DNA of 64,000 nucleotides from contig NZ_JAUYVM010000009.1 of assembly GCF_030689305.1 (NCBI RefSeq), positions 1-64,000 of the forward strand. The letters are read 5' to 3'. Each line of letters begins with the position of its first letter. Within the stretch, counting starts at the first letter, position 1. The DNA comes from Vibrio penaeicida. GTDB taxonomy: Bacteria; Pseudomonadota; Gammaproteobacteria; Enterobacterales; Vibrionaceae. The notes beneath the pieces were generated by a model. It was not told the DNA's origin and did no database searches. It worked only from the letters and a program-made list of their open reading frames with translations. Below are positions 32,746 to 41,089 of this stretch, one piece after another. A program made the position numbers and the translations under genes.

Positions 32746-32761
32746 TAGACCATATGATCTA
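32746..32761. promoter_or_regulatory. Palindromic site upstream of the ABC operon
   Basis: TAGACCATATGATCTA is a 16-base palindrome with one mismatched pair. It shares TAGACCA with the site at 32604-32615 and is positioned about 90 bases before the binding-protein gene. Confidence 0.5.
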
Positions 32762-32851
32762 ATTCTATAGGTGAAGTATTGAGCAATGTGTTTTAAGTGA
32801 AGCTCAATATGCAACCTACAATTAGGGTTATGGACGAAACGGAGAATGGAC

Positions 32852-34168
32852 ATGATTCGTAAATCAGTAATGAAAATCGCCACACTTTCTCTGGCTGTTA
32901 TGTGTGCCAGTCAGGCTTCAGCGACAGTCACGGTGCTTGGATGGCCAGGTGGCCCAGAGGAAACGGCGTTAAGAAAAGCCATTGAAATGTATAACGCGCA
33001 AAGCAGCGTGAGTGAAAATGACAAAGTTGAAGCGTTATTCTTCAACCGCGAAGGGTTCTGGGATAAGTTGCAATCCGATCTTGCTGCCGGAACTACAGAG
33101 TTTGATATCAATCTTACTGCGACCTATTCACTCGGGCGCTACTCGCCTTATATGGAACCGATTACGCTAACCACAAACGAAGCGTATGACGATAAAGTGC
33201 TTACCACCATGCAATACGAAGGCAAGCAATATGGTGTTCCTACCGACTTGTCGCTTCATTTCATGTACTACCGCTCCGACTTAATTGACACATTGCTTTC
33301 GAATGAAAGTTGGAAGAAAAAATACCGTGCGCTTGCTAAAGAAGAGTTTGGTAAAGAAATGGACCCAGTTGCGCCGCAAGATTGGACTTGGGACGACTAT
33401 AAAGTGACAGCTCAGTTTTTTGCCAAAAGACAGAATTCAAAGAGCCCTGTTCGCTACGGTACGGTTTTACAAATGAAAAACCTATTGTTCAACATGATGG
33501 TTTGGCATTCGGCGGCCAAAGCGTATGGCGGCAATTGGTTAGATGCAGACGGAAAAGTAGTGGTGAATTCTGCGGGTTACCGCAGTGCGCTCAAGCGATA
33601 CCGAGATCTTTACGATGCAGGTACGTCTCCAAAAGATTCACTTTCTTACGAATATGCAGAAGCCAACGCTGCGTTTGGTGCAGGCCAAGCGGCGACAATG
33701 CTTCAGTGGAATGCAGCGGCAGGTGACCTAACTGACGCCAGTAAAAATCCAGCCATTGCTGGCAAAGTAGGCATAGCGCCACCACCGAAAGGTCCAAATG
33801 GGCGATTCACTCATGTTCATGGTCTCGGTTTTGGTTTGAACAAAGCATCCACTAACAAACCTGGTGCACTTAAGTTCTTGAATTGGCTTGCCACGGCAGA
33901 AGCAGCCAAAGCCTATGCATTGGCAGGCGGTAACCCTGCGCTGAAAGAAAACGTTGTTGACGACATCGTTGCGCAAAGACCGGATCTGAAAACATTGGGT
34001 GAATACGCGGGCAGTTACGGCTTCGTAATGAATGGCGGCACATCTGGTAATGCGCTGACGGTCTATGAAGTGCAAGCAAGGGAGTTTACTGGGTATTGGG
34101 CTGATCAACAGAGCTTGGACCAAGCCTTAGAGAATACCGAAAAAGCCATGAAAGAGTTGCTTAAGTAG
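32852..34168 (+). CDS. ABC sugar importer, solute-binding protein (family 1)
   Basis: A 438-residue lipobox-free periplasmic protein. The signal peptide ends near CASQASA. The ATG at 32852 is chosen because GGAG ends 7 bases before it. The mature part begins TVTVLGWPGGPEETALRKAI, typical of UgpB/MalE-like binding proteins, with aromatic-rich DWTWDDYKVTAQFF and NAAAGDLTDASKNP. It delivers substrate to the two permeases that follow. The neighbouring nanE and UTRA regulator suggest an amino sugar or sialic-acid-related substrate, which is inference. Confidence 0.85.
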   Translation: MIRKSVMKIATLSLAVMCASQASATVTVLGWPGGPEETALRKAIEMYNAQSSVSENDKVEALFFNREGFWDKLQSDLAAGTTEFDINLTATYSLGRYSPYMEPITLTTNEAYDDKVLTTMQYEGKQYGVPTDLSLHFMYYRSDLIDTLLSNESWKKKYRALAKEEFGKEMDPVAPQDWTWDDYKVTAQFFAKRQNSKSPVRYGTVLQMKNLLFNMMVWHSAAKAYGGNWLDADGKVVVNSAGYRSALKRYRDLYDAGTSPKDSLSYEYAEANAAFGAGQAATMLQWNAAAGDLTDASKNPAIAGKVGIAPPPKGPNGRFTHVHGLGFGLNKASTNKPGALKFLNWLATAEAAKAYALAGGNPALKENVVDDIVAQRPDLKTLGEYAGSYGFVMNGGTSGNALTVYEVQAREFTGYWADQQSLDQALENTEKAMKELLK

Positions 34169-34236
34169 CGTACGCAAGTAGCGAATAATCGGAGGCAGGT
34201 CATGTTGTACTGCCTCCCAGAATAAGAGTGGATAGT

Positions 34237-35115
34237 ATGCTTCAAGCCCCTAATCACGATAAACAAAGCCGACTGTTTACGTTGCCTTTGGTGTTGTTCC
34301 TGATTTTATTTCTGGGATTTCCTTTGGTTGCCGACCTCGTATACAGCGTGTCGAGAGTCACATTTGAAAACCTTCGTTCCCCCGAATTACAAGGTTTTAA
34401 GAATTTTGTTGATGTTGTTAACGACCCGCTGTTTTGGAAGGCAACCCATTTTTCATTCAAATTTGGTTTTGTCACTGCACTCATTGAATGCAGTTTGGGA
34501 TTGTTCCTTGCGGTGTATTTAGCGCCATTGCTGAAAAAGCACCCTTGGTTGATGGCAATACTCATGATGCCAATGATGGCAGCGCCCGCGTTGGTCGGAT
34601 TGATGTATCGCCTAGTGTTGCATGAGTTTGTTGGTCCTGTTCCGTTTTACTTGTGGGAATGGTTTGGTGATAGCCCTGCATTCTTAGATGCAAACAATGC
34701 CATTTACACATTAATGACCATCGAGATCCTGCAATGGACGCCTTTTGCCGTTCTTCTGTTTCATGTGGCCTATCAAGCCATACCTGAAGACGTTCGCAAG
34801 GCAGCCACATTGGATGGTGCCCATGGTCTGAAGTTGTTTTGGAACATCGAACTGCCCTTTATGAAGCTCGCGCTATTTACCGCGTTGTTTGTTCGGTTTA
34901 TTGATGGATTTCGAGTGTTCGACAACGTTTATGTGTTAACGGGAAGTGGCGCAGGGGGCTCGACCACTAGCCTTTCTATATACGTTTATCTCGCGTTCTT
35001 TAAGCAGGGCAATATTGGTAAAGCGGTGGCGGCTTCCATGCTACTACTGTTTGTGACTTTTGCAGTGCTCTTTGCACTGAATTACTTCTCTTCGAAGAAA
35101 AAAGGAGCGCAGTAA
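34237..35115 (+). CDS. ABC sugar importer permease (MalF/UgpA type)
   Basis: A 292-residue inner-membrane protein with six hydrophobic helices. The cytoplasmic EAA loop reads VRKAATLDGAHGLKLFWNIE, the coupling helix that docks on the ATPase. The ATG at 34237 is preferred over the GTG at 34228. Its TAA overlaps by one base the ATG of the second permease. Confidence 0.88.
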   Translation: MLQAPNHDKQSRLFTLPLVLFLILFLGFPLVADLVYSVSRVTFENLRSPELQGFKNFVDVVNDPLFWKATHFSFKFGFVTALIECSLGLFLAVYLAPLLKKHPWLMAILMMPMMAAPALVGLMYRLVLHEFVGPVPFYLWEWFGDSPAFLDANNAIYTLMTIEILQWTPFAVLLFHVAYQAIPEDVRKAATLDGAHGLKLFWNIELPFMKLALFTALFVRFIDGFRVFDNVYVLTGSGAGGSTTSLSIYVYLAFFKQGNIGKAVAASMLLLFVTFAVLFALNYFSSKKKGAQ

Positions 35116-35930
35116 TGATAGGTCGTTGGATTATATTTATTGTCGCAGCGCTGTTGATGAATTTCCCCGTGCTTGTCACTTTGCTGACGTCGTTTAAATC
35201 AAACGCGGAAATCGCAAGCAATGCCAGCTTGTGGGTGGAAAGCTGGACAATGGAAAACTACGTTCAAGTCTTTGCCATCTCCGATCGTTTCGATGTTATC
35301 GCTTACTTAATGAATAGCGTTGTGGTTGCAACAATAGGGGCGGTATTGCCGTTGCTGTTTTGTTTTCCAGCCGCTTACGTCATGGTGCGAAAGGGTTACG
35401 GCACACGCATTCTTATGCCGGCTGTCATTAACCTGAGAGCGGTCCCCCTTATTATTTTCGCGATTCCTCTTTATATGATGTATCAACCTTTGCACTTACT
35501 CGATAGCAAATTGGGATTGGGTTTGATACTGGCGATTGTGAACTTGCCTTTGGCGCTCATGATGTCGATAAATGCCATTCACGACATTCCAGCCGAACTC
35601 GATAAAGCCTCTTTAGTCGATGGCGCAAGCCCATTTACCTTCCTAAAGAGTGTCGCTATTCCTATGTCAAAGCCAGTGTTGGCGACTACGCTGATCTTCG
35701 GCTTCATTACAGCTTGGAATGAGTTTTTGTTTGGATTAATGCTGACAACCAAGGATGCCGTGCCGTTAACGGTGGGAGCCTCGTTCTTCTTTGCTGCTGG
35801 AGGTGGTGGCGTTCAATGGGGAGTCGCCGCAGCCGTAATGGTGATTGGAACGTTACCTCCGACTTTATTGGGGCTTTTGATTTATAGGCAAATTGGTCAG
35901 TCCGTTATGGGCGGTGCAGTGAAAGGATAA
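35115..35930 (+). CDS. ABC sugar importer permease (MalG/UgpE type)
   Basis: A 271-residue six-helix permease with the EAA loop ELDKASLVDGASPFTFLKSV near residue 165. It starts with the TAATG overlap to the first permease and ends four bases before nanE. The AAGGAT just upstream of nanE lies within its last codons, so translation is coupled. Confidence 0.88.
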   Translation: MIGRWIIFIVAALLMNFPVLVTLLTSFKSNAEIASNASLWVESWTMENYVQVFAISDRFDVIAYLMNSVVVATIGAVLPLLFCFPAAYVMVRKGYGTRILMPAVINLRAVPLIIFAIPLYMMYQPLHLLDSKLGLGLILAIVNLPLALMMSINAIHDIPAELDKASLVDGASPFTFLKSVAIPMSKPVLATTLIFGFITAWNEFLFGLMLTTKDAVPLTVGASFFFAAGGGGVQWGVAAAVMVIGTLPPTLLGLLIYRQIGQSVMGGAVKG

Positions 35931-35934
35931 CAGT

Positions 35935-36669
35935 ATGAAAAAGGATCATAGTGAAGCAGTACCTGTAATTAATGCGCTGCGCGGTGGGTTGGTCGTCTCT
36001 TGTCAGCCAGTTGAAGATAGCCCTATGGACCGCGATGACATTGTACTTGCTTACGCAAAAACGGCGATCTTAAGTGGTGCGAATGGGTTACGGATTGAAG
36101 GGGTGAATCGTCTTACATTCGTACGCCCTCATGTTGAGGTGCCAATCATCGGGATCGTTAAGCGCGATTTTGAACAGTATCCAGTACGAATTACAGCCAT
36201 TGAGGACGATGTGCTCGGCTTAATTAACGCAGGTGCAGACATTATTGCGATAGATGCGACGATGCGGAAGCGACCGGTCCCGTTTACCGAACTTGTCACG
36301 CTTGTTCAATCGCAAGGGAAGTGCGTAATGGCGGATTGTTCAACGTTTGAAGAAGGCGTAATAGCCTCGGAATTAGGATGCGACTTAATCGGTTCCACGT
36401 TGTCTGGATACACCACAGATAGTGTTCCAAATGACCCCGACATTTCCCTTGTGGAGCGGTGGGTTGAGCAAGGATTCAGAGTGATGGCTGAAGGGCGTTA
36501 TAACTCTCCTGATGTTGTCGAAAATGCTTTAAAAGCAGGCGCGTGGAGTTGCACTGTTGGCACAGCGATTACCCGACCAGAGTTAGTGACGGAATGGTTT
36601 GTTGCGCATGCTCGATCAGGGTATGAACAAAGGCAAAACAACCAGCAAGCCAACTCGCTTAAGGGTTAA
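35935..36669 (+). CDS. nanE: N-acetylmannosamine-6-phosphate 2-epimerase
   Basis: A 244-residue TIM-barrel enzyme converting ManNAc-6-P to GlcNAc-6-P in sialic acid catabolism. Diagnostic blocks are LRGGLVVSCQPVEDSPMD at the N-terminus, GLRIEG, PIIGIVKRD with the catalytic Lys, GADIIAIDAT, the MADCSTFEEG loop, GSTLSGYT, and AEGRYNSPD with the conserved Glu. No nanA, nanK or nagA is present in the window, so a ManNAc or sialic-acid kinase/lyase must act from elsewhere. It sits between the permease and ATPase genes of the transporter, pointing to an amino-sugar substrate. Confidence 0.93.
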   Translation: MKKDHSEAVPVINALRGGLVVSCQPVEDSPMDRDDIVLAYAKTAILSGANGLRIEGVNRLTFVRPHVEVPIIGIVKRDFEQYPVRITAIEDDVLGLINAGADIIAIDATMRKRPVPFTELVTLVQSQGKCVMADCSTFEEGVIASELGCDLIGSTLSGYTTDSVPNDPDISLVERWVEQGFRVMAEGRYNSPDVVENALKAGAWSCTVGTAITRPELVTEWFVAHARSGYEQRQNNQQANSLKG

Positions 36670-36767
36670 GCAGCGAAATTCTTTAAGCAACCAAAAATTT
36701 AACCAGCCCAATAATTTGGTAGCCAATAGAACGAGCAGCCAATAAAAAGTAGTAAAAGGAAAACACG

Positions 36768-37871
36768 ATGTCATCACTTCGATTGCAGCAAATAAGAAAA
36801 ACGTACCCCAATGCGGAGCAAGAAACGCTTAAAGGGATCAATATCGCCATAGAATCGGGAGAGTTTCTTATTCTGGTTGGCCCTTCTGGCTGTGGAAAGT
36901 CTACCCTGATGAATACGATTGCAGGGCTAGAATCCATTAGCTCAGGCGAAATTTTTATTGATGAACAGGAAGTGAGCGCCGTGGAGCCAAAAGATCGAGA
37001 CATTGCCATGGTCTTCCAGTCGTACGCGCTTTACCCCAATATGACGGTGTTCGATAACATTGCTTTCGGGCTCAAAATTCGGAAATGGGAAAAAAGTCGA
37101 ATAGAAACTGAAGTTCGACGTGTTGCCGATATGCTGCAAATCGACCATTTATTGGATCGCAAACCTGCGCATTTATCCGGTGGCCAGCGTCAGCGGGTGG
37201 CGATGGGGCGAGCACTTGCACGTAAACCCAAGCTCTACCTGTTCGACGAACCCTTATCAAATCTAGACGCCAAACTTCGTGTGGATATGCGTACGCAAAT
37301 TAAGCGCTTACACCAGCAGCTGCAAACCACCATTGTGTATGTGACACATGACCAAATTGAAGCGATGACGCTGGCTGATCGCATTGCGGTGATGAAAGAT
37401 GGCGAAGTGCAGCAGCTTGGCACACCTAAGGAAATCTATAAGCAGCCTAACAATCTGTTTGTAGCCGGATTTATGGGATCGCCTTCGATGAACTTTATTG
37501 AGGTGACAGTAGAACTTGATTCGTCTGATAATCCGTTGTGCAAGCTTAACGGAGTGCAAGGCAGCAACAATCATATCCCGCTACCTGTTGGGCTTCGAAA
37601 GTATGATGGTGAAACGCTCATCATGGGCGTGCGTCCAGAGGACATTCAAGTTGTCGAATCTAGCGTTGTTAATGCGTTGTCGCTAAGCGCTGAAGTGTTG
37701 GAACCAACCGGACCTGATGTGTTGGTTACGTCAAAGATCAATGAGATGGAAATCATTGCGCGTTGCCCTGCGGAAGCCGATCTGAAAATGGGCGAAGCAT
37801 TTACAGCTGTATTGGACATTAGCAAAGCGGTATTTTTCGATAAAGCGACTGAATTGAGAATCGAAACCTAG
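36768..37871 (+). CDS. ABC sugar importer ATPase (MalK/UgpC type)
   Basis: A 367-residue ATPase. Walker A is GPSGCGKST, the Q-loop is MVFQSYALYPNMTV, the signature is LSGGQRQRVAMGRAL, Walker B is LYLFDEPLSNLDAKL and the H-loop is VTHDQIEA. A C-terminal regulatory/TOBE region (about residues 240-365) is present. It completes the importer, 98 bases after nanE with an AAAGGAAAAC ribosome site. Confidence 0.92.
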   Translation: MSSLRLQQIRKTYPNAEQETLKGINIAIESGEFLILVGPSGCGKSTLMNTIAGLESISSGEIFIDEQEVSAVEPKDRDIAMVFQSYALYPNMTVFDNIAFGLKIRKWEKSRIETEVRRVADMLQIDHLLDRKPAHLSGGQRQRVAMGRALARKPKLYLFDEPLSNLDAKLRVDMRTQIKRLHQQLQTTIVYVTHDQIEAMTLADRIAVMKDGEVQQLGTPKEIYKQPNNLFVAGFMGSPSMNFIEVTVELDSSDNPLCKLNGVQGSNNHIPLPVGLRKYDGETLIMGVRPEDIQVVESSVVNALSLSAEVLEPTGPDVLVTSKINEMEIIARCPAEADLKMGEAFTAVLDISKAVFFDKATELRIET

Positions 37872-37890
37872 TGGATATAGGGAATACACA

Positions 37891-37923
37891 CGTGTCTCTT
37901 GAGCAAAAATCTCAAGAGACACG
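37891..37923 (+). terminator. Stem-loop ending the ABC-nanE operon
   Basis: CGTGTCTCTTGAG (37891-37903) pairs perfectly with CTCAAGAGACACG (37911-37923) around a 7-base A-rich loop. No long T run follows, so it may act as an RNA 3' end stabiliser or a weak terminator. Confidence 0.6.
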
Positions 37924-38016
37924 GTCATATTTAAACGGAACCTACAAATGCTTTTTTACGAGGTTCTATTATACGCATAGTGCTTACAAGTAAAGTAAAT
38001 AGCCCGCATAGAAGCC

Positions 38017-38862
38017 TTAGTACGTATCAAAAAGCCCTGACTGATAGTCTCGGATGGTTTGCTCGATTTCTTCCATCGAATTCATGACAAAAGGACCGTA
38101 GTGAACAATGGGTTCATCAATAGGCTGCCCAGCAAAAATTAACGATCCTGTTTGCCCTTGCGAACGTATTTCCACGGTTTCTCCGGCAGACAGCAATGCC
38201 ATGTCACCTTGCTTAACAAGACGATCGCCAACGGTAACGTCTCCTTTGTAGGCATAGACCATCATGTTAAATTCAGCAGGTGTTGCCAATGTGACTGAAG
38301 CGTGCTGCGGAGCTCGCCAATCCGCTACAGTAGCAGGTACACCGGTCTTACTGAGCGGACCTTGTAAAGCTTCGCCATCTACGACTAAATCGCCAGCAAG
38401 TAATCGAATCAGACTACCATTCTCCGCATCAAACTCTGTCACCATTTCGGATTGGAAGTCGAAATACTGAGCGGGCTTCATTTTGTCTTTCGAAGGCTGG
38501 TTAATCCAAATTTGAAAGCCATGTAAATTACCGTCTTCCATAATGGGCATTTCACTGTGTATCACGCCTCTACCGGCGGCCATCCATTGTGCTCCGCCGC
38601 TTTTTAACTCACCGACGTTTCCCATATGGTCCCTGTGCTGGAAATGACCTTCCATCATATACGTGAGCGTTTCAATGCCTCTATGCGGATGCGGTGGGAA
38701 GCCGCCAACGTAGTCTTTTTTGTCGTCGGACTTTAATTCATCAATCATCAAAAACGGCGAAAATGCCTGATTGTTGAACCCAGCTACACGGCGAATTTTT
38801 ACTCCATCTCCATCGGATGTTGCCTTTGAAGAAATGATCTGACGAATTTCTCTGGTGGACAT
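38017..38862 (-). CDS. Pirin-family protein
   Basis: A 281-residue double-cupin protein. The N-terminal cupin carries the pirin metal motif in FPPHPHRGIETLTYMMEG and HRDHMGNVG, plus GRGVIHSEMP. The C-terminal pirin domain includes FAGQPIDEPIVHYGPFVMN. Some homologues have quercetinase-like dioxygenase activity, while others are regulatory. It is a single-gene unit. Its biological role here is unknown. Confidence 0.9.
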   Translation of the reverse strand: MSTREIRQIISSKATSDGDGVKIRRVAGFNNQAFSPFLMIDELKSDDKKDYVGGFPPHPHRGIETLTYMMEGHFQHRDHMGNVGELKSGGAQWMAAGRGVIHSEMPIMEDGNLHGFQIWINQPSKDKMKPAQYFDFQSEMVTEFDAENGSLIRLLAGDLVVDGEALQGPLSKTGVPATVADWRAPQHASVTLATPAEFNMMVYAYKGDVTVGDRLVKQGDMALLSAGETVEIRSQGQTGSLIFAGQPIDEPIVHYGPFVMNSMEEIEQTIRDYQSGLFDTY

Positions 38863-38950
38863 ATTTCACCTCATATGAACTGCGATTAATGCTGTCAGTA
38901 TAAGGTGCCAATATCATCAAGATGATAGGAAGACTTTGAGAGAGTTGTTC

Positions 38951-38990
38951 GAAAAATTTGAATGACAAGTAAGGTCTTGTCATTCAAAAA
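38951..38990 (-). terminator. Terminator of the DMT transporter gene
   Basis: TTGAATGACAAG (38958-38969) pairs with CTTGTCATTCAA (38976-38987). On the minus strand it is followed by a T-rich run (plus strand GAAAAA at 38951-38956). Confidence 0.7.
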
Positions 38991-39049
38991 GCGCAGTACT
39001 TGCTTTCTATGGTCTGCTTTTTTACTTCCTATTGCCTGCTTCTTGTGCC

Positions 39050-39955
39050 TTATTTTCTGTTTATTCGCCATACCGAGAAAACCACTAAACCCATGCCTAT
39101 CGCATGATAAATCGTAAAGACCTCATCGAGCAGCGTGATGGCAAACAGGGCAGTAATGGAAGGGCCGATGTTGCTGGTTACGCTCAAGATTGAAGGGGTC
39201 AAGCGGGCCATGGCTGCCGCCATAAAATAGGAAGGCACAACGGTGCAGAACACTCCTATGGCAATACCAAGAACAATCAGTTCTGAGCTGAGTTCGGACA
39301 GTGCTACATCTTGATAAAAGTGCTGACCCATAATCGCGACACCAGCGCTTGCCATACCGACACTATTGAAAAGCTGGCTACCCATATTGCTGATGAGCTT
39401 TTTGCTTAGAATCAAGTAGATTGCAAAAATCAGTGCTGAACCCGCCGCCATCAAACTGCCCAACCACACTTTGTCGCCCATGTGCTGCATATCGTGGGTT
39501 ATAATAAATGCAACACCGACGTAACCCAACAAAATCGCGGTGAGTGTTTGCGGCTTGGGTTTCTCCTTCATAAATATCCAGCTGATCGCGACAACAAATG
39601 ACGGGAATAGGAAAATCACCAATCGCTCCAGTTGTGCTGAAATGTATTCCAGAGCAAGGATGTCGAGTAGGGCTGCGAAGTAGTAGCCCAGCACACCGAT
39701 CAGCGCGGCTTGCCAACCAAATTTTTTAAGAGATTGTCGAGACGATGGGCTGCGACACAGCCAGAAAAGAATAACCAGATACAAAGGGAGCGAACTCAGT
39801 GCTCTAAGGCTCATGATAGACGTGGCATCGCCACCAAAATCATAAGCGAGCTTGATTAAGACTGGCTTAATCGAAAACATAGCGGTGCCCGCCAAAGCAA
39901 ACATAATGCCTTGTCGATATTGTATGGATGGTTCTGATGTTGCTGTGGTGCTCAT
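39050..39955 (-). CDS. EamA/DMT-family permease
   Basis: A 301-residue inner-membrane protein with ten hydrophobic helices and the two-fold EamA repeat (repeat one about residues 14-143, repeat two about 160-298). It starts GIMFALAGTAMFSIKPVLIK. DMT carriers export or import amino acids, nucleosides or other metabolites, and the substrate cannot be assigned. It is a single-gene unit. Confidence 0.85.
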   Translation of the reverse strand: MSTTATSEPSIQYRQGIMFALAGTAMFSIKPVLIKLAYDFGGDATSIMSLRALSSLPLYLVILFWLCRSPSSRQSLKKFGWQAALIGVLGYYFAALLDILALEYISAQLERLVIFLFPSFVVAISWIFMKEKPKPQTLTAILLGYVGVAFIITHDMQHMGDKVWLGSLMAAGSALIFAIYLILSKKLISNMGSQLFNSVGMASAGVAIMGQHFYQDVALSELSSELIVLGIAIGVFCTVVPSYFMAAAMARLTPSILSVTSNIGPSITALFAITLLDEVFTIYHAIGMGLVVFSVWRINRK

Positions 39956-39962
39956 TTCTCTT

Positions 39963-39998
39963 TCCCTAGTGTAAAAGCGTTCCCTAGTGTAAGAACGT
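39963..39998. repeat. 18-base tandem duplication
   Basis: TCCCTAGTGTAAAAGCGT (39963-39980) is followed directly by TCCCTAGTGTAAGAACGT (39981-39998), with 16 of 18 positions identical. It lies just upstream of the DMT gene start and may affect its promoter. Confidence 0.8.
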
Positions 39999-40222
39999 TG
40001 GGCTGTGAGAAATGGCGCTTGATTCCGGCTGCTTCACTCACAGCCAGACATAGAAAACTCTACCGACTGATTGGCATTAGTGAAAGGAGCCAGAGTGATA
40101 GAGTGCAAGGGTTCATGGGTATAGACCTTATTGGTTAGTCATTTTTTAACCTACCGAAGCCCATTCATGATGGCAAGCGTTTTATGCAAGGTAATTAACT
40201 TGTTGCACAGTAAAGATCAAAC

Positions 40223-40247
40223 AAAGGCCACTGACGTCGCCTTTTTT
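40223..40247 (+). terminator. Orphan plus-strand terminator
   Basis: AAAGGC (40223-40228) and GCCTTT (40239-40244), with an inner GAC/GTC pair, are followed by a T run. No plus-strand gene precedes it for more than 30 kb of same-strand reading except on the far side of the minus-strand DMT gene. It may therefore end a short non-coding transcript starting after 39956. Confidence 0.4.
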
Positions 40248-40294
40248 TCTCGTTACTATAAATCCGCAATTAAGTTATTGAGCTGATTGCGTAA

Positions 40295-40338
40295 TACCCA
40301 TATGGGTAGTACCCAAGCATTTTGAGATCAATTGGGTA
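40295..40338. repeat. Palindrome plus degenerate TATACCC-type hairpin before bluB
   Basis: TACCCATATGGGTA (40295-40308) is a perfect 14-base palindrome. It is followed by GTACCCAAGCATTTTGAGATC...TTGGGTA (40309-40338), an eroded short hairpin of the repeat family. I see no cobalamin riboswitch in the gap 39956-40364. Confidence 0.5.
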
Positions 40339-40364
40339 GATAAATAAAACACAGGTAATTACCG

Positions 40365-41009
40365 ATGAATATAACTAAAGAAGAGCGGGAAGCCGTTTAC
40401 AAAACCATTTTTTGCCGCCGGGACGTTCGCAGTGATTTTAAACCAGATGCCATTCCTGAGGAGGTGCTTATGCGTGTGCTTACTGCCGCGCATCATGCCC
40501 CTAGTGTCGGCTTTTCACAGCCATGGGACTTTGTATTGGTTACCAATCCGGAAATTAAATCGGCGATAAAACGCGATTTTGAAGAAGCGAACGCATTCTC
40601 TGCAGAGCAATTTTCTAAAGATAAGCAGTCGCAGTATAAATCCTTCAAGTTAGAAGGAATCATGGAAGCGCCAATGGGGATATGCGTAACGTGTGATAGA
40701 GAACGAAACGGGCCAACTGTGATTGGTAGAACGGTTAAACCAGAAATGGATCTGTATAGCACGGTATGTGCCGTTCAGAATCTTTGGTTGGCTGCGCGAG
40801 CGGAAAATCTAGGAGTTGGGTGGGTGAGTATCCTCAATGATGACGCGTTAAGGGAAACACTCCGCATTCCTGAAAGAAAAGCCATAGTCGCGTATTTGTG
40901 TATCGGCTATGTTGATAAGTTTAAAAGTAAACCAGAACTAGAAACCGCAGGTTGGCTGCCTAGAAGTAGTTTGGATTCTGTGATCCATCGCGATCATTTC
41001 AAACGTTAG
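40365..41009 (+). CDS. bluB: 5,6-dimethylbenzimidazole synthase (BluB)
   Basis: A 214-residue flavin-destructase of the nitroreductase fold that makes the lower ligand of vitamin B12 from FMNH2. BluB-specific features are CRRDVRSDF near the N-terminus, HHAPSVGFSQPWDFV, the lid segment SKDKQSQYKSFKLEGI, and GVGWVSI. Lengths agree. No other cobalamin genes are in the window, so it may serve salvage or remodelling. A reading as a generic nitroreductase is possible but less likely given these motifs. Confidence 0.88.
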   Translation: MNITKEEREAVYKTIFCRRDVRSDFKPDAIPEEVLMRVLTAAHHAPSVGFSQPWDFVLVTNPEIKSAIKRDFEEANAFSAEQFSKDKQSQYKSFKLEGIMEAPMGICVTCDRERNGPTVIGRTVKPEMDLYSTVCAVQNLWLAARAENLGVGWVSILNDDALRETLRIPERKAIVAYLCIGYVDKFKSKPELETAGWLPRSSLDSVIHRDHFKR

Positions 41010-41044
41010 TTTTAGCTAAGGAAGTTTTTGAGCTTTTAATGTAA

Positions 41045-41072
41045 TGAAACACGGGTCCTCCCGTGTTTCATT
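41045..41072. terminator. Hairpin between convergent bluB and histidine kinase genes
   Basis: GAAACACGGG and CCCGTGTTTC form a 10-base perfect stem with loop TCCT, followed by ATTT. It probably stops transcription from both sides. Confidence 0.75.
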
Positions 41073-41089
41073 TAGGTTCCCATGCTTCG

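Noticed and set aside
39956..40364. Considered a cobalamin riboswitch before bluB
   Set aside because: No B12-box-like sequence is visible in the gap. Only a short palindrome, an eroded repeat hairpin and an orphan terminator were found.
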